Origin: Pseudomonas batumici
GTDB lineage: Bacteria; Pseudomonadota; Gammaproteobacteria; Pseudomonadales; Pseudomonadaceae
DNA: 64,000 nt
Direction: 5' to 3'
NCBI RefSeq assembly: GCF_000820515.1
Contig: NZ_JXDG01000007.1
Location: forward strand, 40,921 to 104,920
The first letter of the stretch is position 1, and each line of letters starts with the position of its first letter. Position numbers and translations under genes: made by a program. The notes under the pieces were generated by a model. The model was not told where the DNA came from and made no database searches. It was given only the letters and a program-made list of their open reading frames with translations. This document shows positions 31,586-40,204 of the stretch, one piece after another.

Positions 31586-32941
31586 ATGTTCGATCCAGTC
31601 AACGAGCCGTTTTTTCGGCTGGATGTCGCGGGCTTGTCCCATTCCCTGATTGTCACCGCCTTTACCGGCACGGAGGCGATCGACGAACTCTTTGCCTTCG
31701 AGCTGGATGTCCTGGACGAGGAGGGCGAACTGGACCTGGCCGGGTTGATGTACCGCAGTTGCTACCTGGCGCTGGGGGCTGAAAACGCCGGTTTTCACGG
31801 CCAGATACAGGGCGTCAACCTGACACTCCGGGGCTTGGCGCGGGGCCATTGCCGGCTGTCCCTGGGACCTCGCCTGGGTTGCCTGGCACAGCGCTTCGGC
31901 CGGCGACTTTTCCAGCAGTTCTCGGTCCCGGAGATCATTGCCCGGGTGCTCGAGGAGCATGGCCTGGGCGACGCCGCCGTGTGCTTCTCGCTCAAGGGCC
32001 ACTATCCTCGGCGGACCTATTGCGTGCAGTACGAGGAGTCGAGCCTGGCGTTTGTGCAGCGGCTCTGTGCGCAAGAGGGCATCCATTTCCATTTCCAGCA
32101 CAGCAGGGAGGCCCACCTGCTGGTCTTTGCCGATCATCAGGGGGCGTTCCGACGGACTCATCGGGCGTGCTTCGCTGACGAGACCGGTCCCGGCGTGCTG
32201 GACCTGTGCGTCACGCTGGCGGACAGCGCCCACCGGCGTGCCGGTCGCGGGCGCCCGGTGGCGCGGGGGGAAAGCGATCTGTACGGCTTGGCCTGCGGGG
32301 CGTACCTGCCCGTTTCGGGCCACCCTTGCGCGTCATGGAACCGCCTGTGGCTGGTCACCCGGCTTCGGCATCGCGGCGGCAGCCTGCCCGGCGCGCCTGC
32401 GGACCCCGGGCCACGGCTGCGCTACAGCAATGCCTTTGCGGCGACTTCCTGGGAGGTGGCGTTTCGTGGCCGAAGGCGCCGGCCCGCTCCGCTGTTGTCG
32501 GGCCTGTTCCGGGCGCAGGTGATCGGCACCGATGAGCAGGGGACCTGTCGCGATGCTCAGGGGCGGGTGGCGGTGCGGATCGAAGCCTTTTCCCTGGGGA
32601 TGGGCTCGCCAGAGGTGCCGTGCTGGCTGCCGATGGTCCCGTCGTTGCAGCGTGAGTGCGAGGAAAGCGGCTCGGCACTGGCGGTCGGTACGCCGGTATG
32701 GGTGCGCTTCCAGGGCGGCGATCCGCAGTCCCCGCGGATTGTCATGGGGGGCGATGCGCGGTGGCCGACGCGGCGGCCCGGTGCGGTGCAGCGTCCGCGC
32801 CGGGAGCCGATTCTCGAGTCACTGCACGCCGGTTATCCCCTGGTGCTGCTGTGTGGGCGGCCCATGGGGGGCAGTGATCATCACTGTGTCGTGCCGGATT
32901 GCGCCTGTCGGGGCGCACCTTCGCGAAGGGGGGCACCATGA
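31586..32941 (+). CDS. Short VgrG-family type VI secretion spike protein
   Basis: 451 residues, clearly shorter than usual VgrGs (over 600). The N-terminal gp27-like part includes FFRLDVAGLSHSLIVTAFTGTEAIDELFAFELDV and YCVQYEESSLAFVQRLCAQEGIHFHFQH, classic VgrG blocks. The gp5-like OB domain (about 330-400) ends with GTPVWVRFQGGDPQSPRIVMGG. The long beta-helical needle is absent; instead a roughly 45-residue tail carries LVLLCGRPMGG and HHCVVPDCAC. VgrG trimers cap the Hcp tube and carry effectors. It overlaps the DUF4123 gene by 4 nt (ATGA). No other T6SS gene is in the window. Confidence 0.88.
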   Translation: MFDPVNEPFFRLDVAGLSHSLIVTAFTGTEAIDELFAFELDVLDEEGELDLAGLMYRSCYLALGAENAGFHGQIQGVNLTLRGLARGHCRLSLGPRLGCLAQRFGRRLFQQFSVPEIIARVLEEHGLGDAAVCFSLKGHYPRRTYCVQYEESSLAFVQRLCAQEGIHFHFQHSREAHLLVFADHQGAFRRTHRACFADETGPGVLDLCVTLADSAHRRAGRGRPVARGESDLYGLACGAYLPVSGHPCASWNRLWLVTRLRHRGGSLPGAPADPGPRLRYSNAFAATSWEVAFRGRRRRPAPLLSGLFRAQVIGTDEQGTCRDAQGRVAVRIEAFSLGMGSPEVPCWLPMVPSLQRECEESGSALAVGTPVWVRFQGGDPQSPRIVMGGDARWPTRRPGAVQRPRREPILESLHAGYPLVLLCGRPMGGSDHHCVVPDCACRGAPSRRGAP

Positions 32942-33726
32942 GCCGGGCGGATGAATCCAGCCAGTGGCTGTTGCTGGATGTGCCTGGGGCTCCGGGAGTG
33001 GTCGAGGCGCTGAAGGAGCGTTACGCGCACTACCTGGCCTACAACCTGTTCGACGGCACGCCGTTTCATGGCCTGGGTGAGGTCGCTCCGCGGTTGTTGC
33101 AACTGGCCGAGGATTGTCCGTTGAGCCGTTTCAGCCAGGCCAACCCAGGTCTCTGGCCCGGGTTGTTCCTGCGCAGCCGAGCCCCGCTGCCGACGTTGCT
33201 GGCCCACCTGCGGCAGATACTGGTGGTGCGCTTCGACGAGCAGGAACAAGGTTTGCTCAGCTATTACAACCCGCAGACCGCCAGCTATTTCTTCGATTCG
33301 GCGGATCCTGGCGAACTGAGCGGCTGGCTCGGCCCCATCAGTTGTCTGTACTGGCATGGCGGGACCTGGGCTGACAAGGCGATTGGCAGTGTCGGTTGGC
33401 AGCAACTGATCAATCCCGGGCTAGAGGTTCCAGTCCTCGGCGCGCCGCCATCCTTGAGCTGCCGCCAGCAGCGTCGGTTGCAGAGCTGCCTGCTGGAACG
33501 CCATGCCTACCAGTGGAGCCGCTGCAGCGGTCATGAATACGACAGGACCTGGTGCCATGTGCAGGAGGGTATCGCCCAGGGGTTTCGGGAGTACGGCCTT
33601 CTCGATGGCTGGTTGCATTTACGTGCGGAGTATCCCGCTGCGCCTATTCCGACGAGTCTGCCGGGGGGCTCTCCTGTCGAGCGTCTGGAAAACCTGCGGC
33701 GTACCTGGAGTGCAGGTCAGGGTTGA
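32938..33726 (+). CDS. DUF4123 T6SS effector chaperone/adaptor
   Basis: 262 residues. Recognised from the DUF4123 pattern: FSQANPGLWPGLFLRSRAPLPTLLAHLRQILVVRFDEQEQGLLSYYNPQTASYFF, in which an aromatic-rich '..R..DP' region follows a helical 'L..HLR..L.V' segment, then the small C-terminal extension with two Trp. DUF4123 proteins (Tap/TEC) load effectors onto a cognate VgrG. The start ATG at 32938 overlaps the vgrG stop, so both are made together. Normally an effector gene follows; here none is seen. Confidence 0.8.
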   Translation: MSRADESSQWLLLDVPGAPGVVEALKERYAHYLAYNLFDGTPFHGLGEVAPRLLQLAEDCPLSRFSQANPGLWPGLFLRSRAPLPTLLAHLRQILVVRFDEQEQGLLSYYNPQTASYFFDSADPGELSGWLGPISCLYWHGGTWADKAIGSVGWQQLINPGLEVPVLGAPPSLSCRQQRRLQSCLLERHAYQWSRCSGHEYDRTWCHVQEGIAQGFREYGLLDGWLHLRAEYPAAPIPTSLPGGSPVERLENLRRTWSAGQG

Positions 33727-33825
33727 TCGCCAGCTTGCTCGGCGGCGGGAATTGGCGTAACGCCATATGACTACAAGTTATGAGCCGGTCACATTCTGTG
33801 TCTGGGTCATTTCTTAGGTTTGTAT

Positions 33826-33905
33826 TTGGGGAAAGGAGACTTGGGGAAAAGGAGACAGATTTATTTTTGAAGCACATCTTTCCAAGAAATAAATCCGCCC
33901 CTTTC
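33826..33905. repeat. Inverted repeat resembling REP-transposase-associated sequence
   Basis: Two near-copies of TTGGGGAAA(A)GGAGAC in tandem (33826-33856), the second continuing as AGATTTATTTTT; an imperfect inverted copy (AAATAAATCCGCCCCTTT) lies at 33888-33905. This GGGGACAGATTTATTT-type motif is often seen beside RAYT-type transposase genes. No transposase is left here. Confidence 0.6.
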
Positions 33906-33916
33906 GGTTTACTTAC

Positions 33917-34738
33917 TCAAAAAGCGTAGCCAATCCCAATTTTTAAAGTTGTATCGAAGGTCTTACTTTCTGGCATCCATACCGGACTTCCGCTCGAAGT
34001 TCTGTGCGTAGCACTGCTGCCATATTTAAAGGACGTGTAATCGACGCCCACATTTCCATGAAAGTTTTTCGTGAATGCATAATCTGTAGATAAGCCGGCT
34101 TTATACAGATTGGAATCTCCGAGCGAACCAGAGAATCCAGAAGGGCCATTCCCATCAAAGTCTGCCGCGAACGTGCGCCCAACCAAGGCATTGGCGGTAA
34201 ACACCAAACGGGAAAAGGGCGAGTATTGGACAAGCGTGCCGGCGCCATACCAGTTGTGGGTAAAGGTTGAGTCGGAGCTGGCTTTGATCTGCTGCTCATG
34301 ACGGCCAAGTTCGCCGTAAGGGGTGATCATGAACGTCCCGTCAAGCGCAAAACCTTTTCCCCAGCGCAGACTGTAGTCGGAAATGGTTGACCCCACCTGT
34401 CCAGCCGAAGAGCCAAAGCCTCTGCCGCGGAGTGTGCCCTCATATCCGACATGTCCGTCGCTCTTACTGTATTGAAGTTGAAGGTAGTCGTTATCAAACA
34501 ATACATCATTCATCATGGAGAAAGATAATGCGAAGCCGGGGATATGACCGCTTTCTGTATAATACTTTCCGACAGCACTGCCTCCTCTCCCGTCGTTGGT
34601 TTCCTTATAATCGACTTTTGTGGAGATGGCCTGGATTTCAAATTGATTGTTCGATGCTTTTATATCGTCTGTTCCGGCGAATGCCGTCGAGCACAAAGCT
34701 GCAGTGGCGACAAAAACTGCCATCTCATTGATTTTCAA
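33917..34738 (-). CDS. Outer-membrane beta-barrel protein of unknown function
   Basis: 273 residues. Signal peptide MKINEMAVFVATAALCSTAFA with likely cleavage after AFA. The mature protein has alternating hydrophobic/polar strands, many Gly and aromatic residues and ends in an aromatic (IGIGYAF), as outer-membrane barrels do. The start is a TTG at 34738 with AGGGG 6 nt upstream; the next ATG (five codons in) lacks one. Base composition is visibly more AT-rich than flanking genes, which suggests acquisition. It could be an OmpW/opacity-like protein, but I do not recognise a named family. Confidence 0.7.
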   Translation of the reverse strand: MKINEMAVFVATAALCSTAFAGTDDIKASNNQFEIQAISTKVDYKETNDGRGGSAVGKYYTESGHIPGFALSFSMMNDVLFDNDYLQLQYSKSDGHVGYEGTLRGRGFGSSAGQVGSTISDYSLRWGKGFALDGTFMITPYGELGRHEQQIKASSDSTFTHNWYGAGTLVQYSPFSRLVFTANALVGRTFAADFDGNGPSGFSGSLGDSNLYKAGLSTDYAFTKNFHGNVGVDYTSFKYGSSATHRTSSGSPVWMPESKTFDTTLKIGIGYAF

Positions 34739-35478
34739 TCTATTCCCCTAGAATTAAAAATTACAATAGTCAACTGGTTGCAACGGCTATGAAGGCCGCG
34801 ACTGGCCAGAATTTTTCATATGTTCTGTTGCCAGCTTGTAATGCTGGCAGATTGCAGGCTGTTCAGGTTCGGCCAGGATGGCGACGAGTGAGGCAATGCC
34901 GCTGTCTTCACTTCCTGTGGGTTGCAGCGTTTCGGGCGAAACGCGAGTCCTTGCGTTACGATCAGGCATGTCAACTCAATAGTATTCACGAAAGATGAAA
35001 GTACATCGTGCTATGACAGGCGCGACGAACCAACCTTGAGCAGACGAATACATGCAGAAGGTGTTGTAGCTAAAATTTAGATTTACCCAAAGCTTGAACT
35101 TAGTACCTGCTTACAGCAGATATCAAAGAGCCATCAAAGGCTAGCACCTATTACTCGCCAGAAAAAGCATGGTTTTCGCCCAGCAACGCTCATTGATGGG
35201 CAAGCGCGAGCAACCCTTTCAATCGAGATGGTTTGTATCAATAAATAAATATTAAAGTACAAACCTGCACTTCGAGTGGGCTCTGTTGACTCAACAAGCC
35301 ACGAATCTCAATGGCTACGGCCATTTTCTCAACTGAACCGCCAGGTAACGTCTACCTTACAATTGACTCACGCTCTTCTATCTCTCGCACCCGCAAAGCC
35401 GCCTCTTAAACAAGGAATAAGTCCCATTCCCTTCAATGCTGAATTGATAACTTCAACCCCGTTCAGCATTGGTTCAGC
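34739..35478. other. AT-rich stretch with no recognised gene
   Basis: 740 bp of low-GC DNA between the barrel gene and the MATE gene. Short open frames exist on both strands (about 60-70 codons) but none shows a ribosome binding site plus family resemblance. It likely holds the barrel gene's promoter on its left side and is otherwise consistent with decayed accessory DNA. Confidence 0.6.
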
Positions 35479-36879
35479 TTAATCGACAACATTGCCATTG
35501 CCCGTTCGTGGCGGTGCTTGCTGCGACGATGCTGACTCAAAGCCGCTGAACCAGCCGTCATTGCGTTGCAGCTTCAAGGCGCAGAGCCCCAGTGTCAGGC
35601 TGCGCAGCGCCATGAACAGCAGGAAACTTATCCACAGGCCGTGGTTGCCAAAGGCGCTCAGCAGCCAGGCGCAGGGCAGGCTGAGCAGCACGCTGAGCAA
35701 CATGCTGTCGCGCATTTCCCGGGCGCGGGTGGCACCGATGAACAGGCCATCGAGCAGGTAGCTCCAGACCGCGATCAGCGGCAACAGGGCCAGGTAAGGC
35801 AGGTAGCCGAAGGCGGTGTCGCGGACACTGGGGATGTCGGTCTGCAGGCTGACGAACAGATGGCCGCCGAACAGGAACGCCAGCCCGAAGCCCAGGCTCG
35901 TCAGCAGCGACCAACCTGCCGCGACCACCAGGGAACGGCGCAGGGTGTCGCGATCGCGGGCACCGATGGCGTGGCCACAGAGCGCTTCCACGGCATGGGC
36001 CAGTCCGTCCAGGGCGTGGGCGGTGAGCAACAGGCCGTTGAGCAGCAGGGCGTTGGCCGCGACAGTGGCGTCGCCCAGGCGGGCGCCCTGGACGGTGATC
36101 AGGAAGAACACCGATTGCAGCGCCATGCTGCGAATGAAGATATCGCGGTTCACCGTCAGCAGCGGGCGCCAGCTCTGCCAACGCTGCAGCGCTGCCCAGG
36201 CGATCTGCCCGGGGTAGGCGCGTAGGGCCTTGCCGGTCAGGCTCAGGCCGAGCAGCGCGCCGGTCCATTCGGCGATCACCGAGGCCCGGGCCGAACCGAC
36301 CACGCCCCAGTCCAGCCCGAGGACGAACCACAGGTTCAGGGCAATATTCACCAGGTTGGTGCTTAGCAGGATGGCCAGCGGCGCGCGGGCGTTCTGGGTC
36401 CCGAGGAACCAGCCGACCAGGGCATAGCTGGCAAGCGCCGCCGGCAGACCGAAGAGTCGGGTGTGGAAGAAGGCCAGGGTCAGTTCGTGCAACTCGCTCG
36501 AGGGTTGCATGAGCACCAGCGCCAGTTCGCCGAACGGCATGGCGATCGCCCCCAGGAACAGCGCCAGCACCAGACTCAGCAACAACCCTTGGGCCAGCAC
36601 CTGGCGCAATGCCGCGCCGTCCCCGCGTCCGGCAGCCTGTGCGGCGAAACCGGTGGAGCCCATGCGCAGGAAACCCATGGCCCAGGCGAGAAAGATATAC
36701 AGGCTGGCCCCCACCGCCACGGCGCCCAACTGATGGGCATGGGGCAGATGGCCGATCACGCTGCTGTCGACCAGCGCCACCAGCGGAACGGAGATATTCG
36801 ACAGGATCATGGGCGCGGCAAGCGCCCAGACACGGCGGTGGGTCGGGCGGTCTCGCCAGTCAGCGATCAAGGACGGCAT
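35479..36879 (-). CDS. MATE family efflux transporter, DinF-like
   Basis: 466 residues with about twelve membrane segments. RRVWALAAPMILSNISVPLVALVDSSVIGHL is the MATE N-terminus (the ALP..L.N....LV..VD...IGHL pattern), and FLRMGSTGFAAQAAGRGDG and AHALDGLAHAVEALCGHAIGARD match the DinF branch. Members export drugs or metabolites using cation gradients; the substrate here is unknown. A small membrane-protein gene lies just upstream on the same strand. Confidence 0.92.
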   Translation of the reverse strand: MPSLIADWRDRPTHRRVWALAAPMILSNISVPLVALVDSSVIGHLPHAHQLGAVAVGASLYIFLAWAMGFLRMGSTGFAAQAAGRGDGAALRQVLAQGLLLSLVLALFLGAIAMPFGELALVLMQPSSELHELTLAFFHTRLFGLPAALASYALVGWFLGTQNARAPLAILLSTNLVNIALNLWFVLGLDWGVVGSARASVIAEWTGALLGLSLTGKALRAYPGQIAWAALQRWQSWRPLLTVNRDIFIRSMALQSVFFLITVQGARLGDATVAANALLLNGLLLTAHALDGLAHAVEALCGHAIGARDRDTLRRSLVVAAGWSLLTSLGFGLAFLFGGHLFVSLQTDIPSVRDTAFGYLPYLALLPLIAVWSYLLDGLFIGATRAREMRDSMLLSVLLSLPCAWLLSAFGNHGLWISFLLFMALRSLTLGLCALKLQRNDGWFSGFESASSQQAPPRTGNGNVVD

Positions 36880-36891
36880 GCGGGCGACTCG

Positions 36892-37185
36892 TCAATGAAT
36901 GATCCAGCTCAACAACCAGAGTCCGAGCAACAGCCAGAGGATGCCGAGGAAGACGGAAGCCCGCATGAAGGCGCGGATGGCCGAGTAGATCAGCATCAGG
37001 CCGAAGACCAGGATCAGCAGGCTGAAGATCGAGGGGCTGATGCCCAGGGCGCGGGCGAACCCGTCGATAAAGTTTTCGCCGGCATGGGTCAGCATATGGA
37101 AGAAGCCGTTGAGGCCATCGATGATAAAGCGGATCACCGAGCCCAGTGCCTGGCCCAACCATTCGAAAAAGCTTTCTACCTGCAT
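36892..37185 (-). CDS. Small membrane protein, unknown
   Basis: 97 residues. The N-terminal half is amphipathic/hydrophobic (FFEWLGQALGSVIRFIIDGLNGFFHML), and two strong membrane helices occupy about residues 52-70 and 76-96, ending LLLGLWLLSWIIH. No named family recognised. It is 12 bp upstream of the MATE gene and probably co-transcribed, but a functional link is only suggested by position. Confidence 0.7.
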   Translation of the reverse strand: MQVESFFEWLGQALGSVIRFIIDGLNGFFHMLTHAGENFIDGFARALGISPSIFSLLILVFGLMLIYSAIRAFMRASVFLGILWLLLGLWLLSWIIH

Positions 37186-37274
37186 AGTTACCCCTGATGA
37201 ATAAGTCGACTGACGCGCCGCACTGGCAGGGAGCAGGTTTTACAGGCGCGCCCGAGGGTTGTCCAGACACTGCA

Positions 37275-37691
37275 TCAGGAGGGATTGAGCAGATGCAGCC
37301 TGGGCTGCGGAAACAGGTTGTTGAGGGTTTCCAGCAGGTGCACGTGGTAGATGGGTTTACGGAACAGCTCCAGGACCTGGAGCCGCAGCATGTCATTGAC
37401 ATCGTCCATGTCGGCGTGGCCGGACGTCACGATCACCGGCAGGTGTTGGCGCGAGGTGTGTTCACGCAGACGCTTGATCAGCGACATGCCGCTTTCTTCC
37501 GGCATGCGCAGGTCGGTGATCACCAGGGCGATGTCCGGGTGATGCGTCAGGTGCGAAAGGGCCCGCTCGACGGAGGTGGCGGTGAAGCAGCAAAAGCCTT
37601 CGCTCTCCAGCAGCTCGGCAAGTTCCAGCAGCACGTCCTCTTCGTCATCCATGAGAAGGAGCTGTTGGCGTGGGGGGGAAGAGACGTCCAT
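37275..37691 (-). CDS. Stand-alone response regulator receiver
   Basis: 138 residues, a single receiver domain. LLLMDDEEDVL holds the acidic pair, VITDLRMPEESG the phosphoacceptor Asp, VIVTSGHAD the conserved Thr/Ser region and FRKPIY the lysine. There is no output domain and no partner kinase nearby. The ATG at 37691 was preferred over a TTG two codons upstream because AGGA lies 7 nt before it. A CheY-like or regulatory docking role is possible. Confidence 0.88.
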   Translation of the reverse strand: MDVSSPPRQQLLLMDDEEDVLLELAELLESEGFCCFTATSVERALSHLTHHPDIALVITDLRMPEESGMSLIKRLREHTSRQHLPVIVTSGHADMDDVNDMLRLQVLELFRKPIYHVHLLETLNNLFPQPRLHLLNPS

Positions 37692-37841
37692 GAGCAATTC
37701 CTGTTGCTGAGTTCGCTTCTGAGTGTAGCGCCTCTTTGCCTGGGCAAGGTCGGGGGATGGGCGAATGGCACCGCGCGCGAAGACTGGGGCTCGGGCGCGA
37801 GTCGATGCCCGAGCCCCGGCACAACCCGGCCAGGGCGCCGG

Positions 37842-38402
37842 CTAGCTCGGTGGATAGGCCATCATCAGCTTGGCCACCGCCTGGTTGATCGCCGTGCTGC
37901 GCTCGGCCGGTGTCGACCTGTCCTTGACCGTCTTCTCGGCACTGCCGCGCCAGACCAGCTTACCGTCCTTGCCATCGAACAGGTCCACCTGGATCGTCGC
38001 GACCTGGTAGTCGTAACTGCGGATTTCCGTGTAGCCCGGGCCGCCCCAGAAGCCGCCGTGCCAAGGGCCACCCCAGGCGCCGCCGTAATTGGTGCTGACC
38101 TGTTGCTGGCGGTTGTCGACGATCAGGTACGCCTGCACCTTCACATCGGCCTTGCCGCCGGCCACGGCCGGGCGCAGGCCATGCTGGTCCAGCTGCTCGC
38201 CGACCGCCTGGCGGATACGCTGCTCGGTCAGGTCGCTCTTGATCCGTGGATCGTCCGGCCGGTATTGCAACGCGGGTTCTTTCCAGCCCCAGCTCCGGTA
38301 TCCAGCGAAATCGCGACTGGCGTCGAAGTCGTGGCTGACCTGGGTGGTTTCGCAAGCGCTGAGCAGCACGGCGAAAGCCACTAAAGCGAGACGGCGGAAC
38401 AT
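37842..38402 (-). CDS. DUF4136 lipoprotein
   Basis: 186 residues. The lipoprotein signal MFRRLALVAFAVLLSAC has a lipobox LSAC with Cys17; the next residues ETTQ favour outer-membrane sorting. FDASRDFAGYRSWGWKEPA is the DUF4136 start, and AVAKLMMAYPPS the end. DUF4136 proteins are envelope lipoproteins of unknown role. It lies 20 bp downstream of a second DUF4136-like lipoprotein gene, its apparent paralogue. Confidence 0.85.
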   Translation of the reverse strand: MFRRLALVAFAVLLSACETTQVSHDFDASRDFAGYRSWGWKEPALQYRPDDPRIKSDLTEQRIRQAVGEQLDQHGLRPAVAGGKADVKVQAYLIVDNRQQQVSTNYGGAWGGPWHGGFWGGPGYTEIRSYDYQVATIQVDLFDGKDGKLVWRGSAEKTVKDRSTPAERSTAINQAVAKLMMAYPPS

Positions 38403-38422
38403 GATTTTTCTCCGGGGGTAGT

Positions 38423-39019
38423 CTAGCTGGGTGGATAACTGGCCAGGGCCTTGCCCACCGCGTCGCGCAAGGCATCCGCGCGCTCGAGCTGATTGCCCTG
38501 GGTACCGGTCTCGGCGCTGGCGCTCCAGACCGGTTGGCCGGTGCCGGCGTCGAACAGGCTGATGCGCACCACGAGCACCTGCACCTCATAGGTGCGCACG
38601 ATCGGGGCGCTGGGGTACATGCCATAGCGGTAGCCGTAGGGGCCACCGGCATAGCCGTAATCTTCCTGGACCTGGCGCAGGCGTTTCTCCACGTGCAGGT
38701 CGGCGCTGACCCGCAGGTCCGGCGGTGCGGTGTCGCGGCGTGGGCGCAAGCCCTGTTGTTCGAGGGCGTTGCCCACCACTTCGGCCAGCTGCGCCGGGTC
38801 GGCCCAGGTGGTGCCGGCGGGCAGCCGGTCATTGGTCCAGGCCCAGGTGCGGTAGCGCGCATAGTCCCGTGGCGCCGCCGGGTAGGCGCTCAGGTCCGGG
38901 GCACGGGAAACCTGCGCCGGAGCGGGTGGCAGAGGCAGGGAGCTGGCGGTGTAGGGGTTGTTGCTCTGGCAGGCCGTCACACCCAGGCACAACGCTAGCA
39001 GACAAAAACGGCGACTCAT
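38423..39019 (-). CDS. DUF4136-like lipoprotein, paralogue of the downstream gene
   Basis: 198 residues. Lipobox VTAC at Cys17 ([17 protein letters not shown]). After a Pro-rich linker the domain resembles the downstream lipoprotein: [15 protein letters not shown] parallels FAGYRSWGWKEP, both have a Gly/Tyr-rich loop, and both end in ...SYPPS or ...AYPPS. The ATG at 39019 has GGAGG 6 nt upstream. The pair probably arose by tandem duplication. It lies 14 bp after cmoM. Confidence 0.82.
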   Translation of the reverse strand: MSRRFCLLALCLGVTACQSNNPYTASSLPLPPAPAQVSRAPDLSAYPAAPRDYARYRTWAWTNDRLPAGTTWADPAQLAEVVGNALEQQGLRPRRDTAPPDLRVSADLHVEKRLRQVQEDYGYAGGPYGYRYGMYPSAPIVRTYEVQVLVVRISLFDAGTGQPVWSASAETGTQGNQLERADALRDAVGKALASYPPS

Positions 39020-39033
39020 TGCAGCCTCCACAT

Positions 39034-39783
39034 TCAGACCGGACGGCAGATCCAGTGCAGGTAACGTCCCAGCCCGGCAAAACCGGGGTGGCGACGGTGG
39101 GCCAGTTCCATTTCCAACAGGTCCGCCAGCGCGGCGCGGGCCTGGAATTCAACCGGCATGTAGTCGTGAAAAACCCGCACCCCGCTCTGTATTTCGACCC
39201 GCCACAGACCTTCAAGTTGCGCCGCCAGCTCACGCGGATCAAGCGGTCGTTGCGGGGTCAGGCTCTGTTTTTCGCCGGCCATGTCGTTCTTGCGCATCTT
39301 GCGGAAATGGCCCTTGAGCAAGTTGCGGTAGACCAGTGCATCGCGGTTGTAGAAGGCCAGGGACAGCCAGCCATCCGCTTTGCACAGCTGATGCAGCACC
39401 GGCAGGATCGCATGGGGTTCGGCCAGCCATTCCAGCACGGCGTGGCAGAGCACCAGGTCATAAGGCTCGGTGAGCTGGCCAAGCAGCTCCTGCCACGGTG
39501 CCTGGATGAACGTCGCGCTTTGTCCGGCCTCGGCAAAGCGCTGGCGCGCGCCCTCGAGCATCGGCTCGGCGGGTTCGGCCAGGGTCACCTGGTGACCGCG
39601 TTCGGCCAGCCACAACGACATATGGCCCAGGCCGGCACCGATATCCAGCACCCGCAACGGGCGCTGCGGCAGGCTCTCGGTCAGGTCCGCCTGGAGCACC
39701 GCCAGGCGGATCGCGCCCTTGGCCCCGCCGTAGATTTTCTCGGCGAAACGGGTCGCCAACTGATCGAAATGACGGTCGCTCAT
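39034..39783 (-). CDS. cmoM: tRNA 5-carboxymethoxyuridine methyltransferase
   Basis: 249 residues. [26 protein letters not shown] closely follows the E. coli CmoM (SmtA) N-terminus; [19 protein letters not shown] is the SAM motif; [12 protein letters not shown] and [10 protein letters not shown] are further CmoM-specific blocks. It methylates the carboxyl of cmo5U34 in tRNA to give mcmo5U. It overlaps the pyrophosphohydrolase gene upstream by 4 nt, so they are translationally coupled. Confidence 0.92.
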   Translation of the reverse strand: MSDRHFDQLATRFAEKIYGGAKGAIRLAVLQADLTESLPQRPLRVLDIGAGLGHMSLWLAERGHQVTLAEPAEPMLEGARQRFAEAGQSATFIQAPWQELLGQLTEPYDLVLCHAVLEWLAEPHAILPVLHQLCKADGWLSLAFYNRDALVYRNLLKGHFRKMRKNDMAGEKQSLTPQRPLDPRELAAQLEGLWRVEIQSGVRVFHDYMPVEFQARAALADLLEMELAHRRHPGFAGLGRYLHWICRPV

Positions 39784-40085
39784 TGGACGAAGCGCCGTTC
39801 GCTGTCGGCCAGCTTGGCGCGGACCACCTCGTTCATGTCCAAGCCCAGTTCGCTGCAGAGCAGGAGCAGGTACAGGACGATATCGCCGACTTCCTGCCCG
39901 GCATGGGCCAGCTTTTCCGGCGGCAGCTGGCGGGACTGATCCTCGCTGAGCCACTGGAAAATCTCCACCAGTTCGGCCATCTCCACGCTGGCGGCCATGG
40001 CCAGGTTCTTCGGGCTGTGGAAGGCTTTCCAGTCGTTGCGGTCACGGATGCCGTGCAGGCGTTGGGTCAGTTCATCGAGGTTCAT
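39780..40085 (-). CDS. MazG-like nucleotide pyrophosphohydrolase
   Basis: 101 residues. NDWKAFHSPKNLAMAASVEMAELVEIFQWLSE and HAGQEVGDIVLYLLLLCSELGLDM give the ExxE and ExxD metal-binding pairs of the all-alpha NTP pyrophosphohydrolase fold; the shape is closest to dCTPP1/RS21-C6-type enzymes, which clean modified dNTPs. Substrate unproven. The ATG at 40085 has AAGGAGAA upstream. It precedes cmoM in a two-gene unit. Confidence 0.88.
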   Translation of the reverse strand: MNLDELTQRLHGIRDRNDWKAFHSPKNLAMAASVEMAELVEIFQWLSEDQSRQLPPEKLAHAGQEVGDIVLYLLLLCSELGLDMNEVVRAKLADSERRFVQ

Positions 40086-40204
40086 GCGGGTGTTCTCCTT
40101 CAAGGCGTCTAGCTTCCGGTGGATGAGAACGGGAAGCAAGGGCCTTGCTGTAGGGATAACACCTGGCGAAGATGAAATATTCGTCAGGACGGGTAGGCGC
40201 GGTG

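Noticed and set aside
34787..34998. Open frames of 60-70 codons on both strands in the AT-rich stretch
   Set aside because: No ribosome binding site, no family resemblance and overlapping frames on opposite strands; likely chance.
35276..35482. 68-codon frame ending beside the MATE gene
   Set aside because: It runs into the MATE stop region, has no good ribosome binding site and shows no motif.
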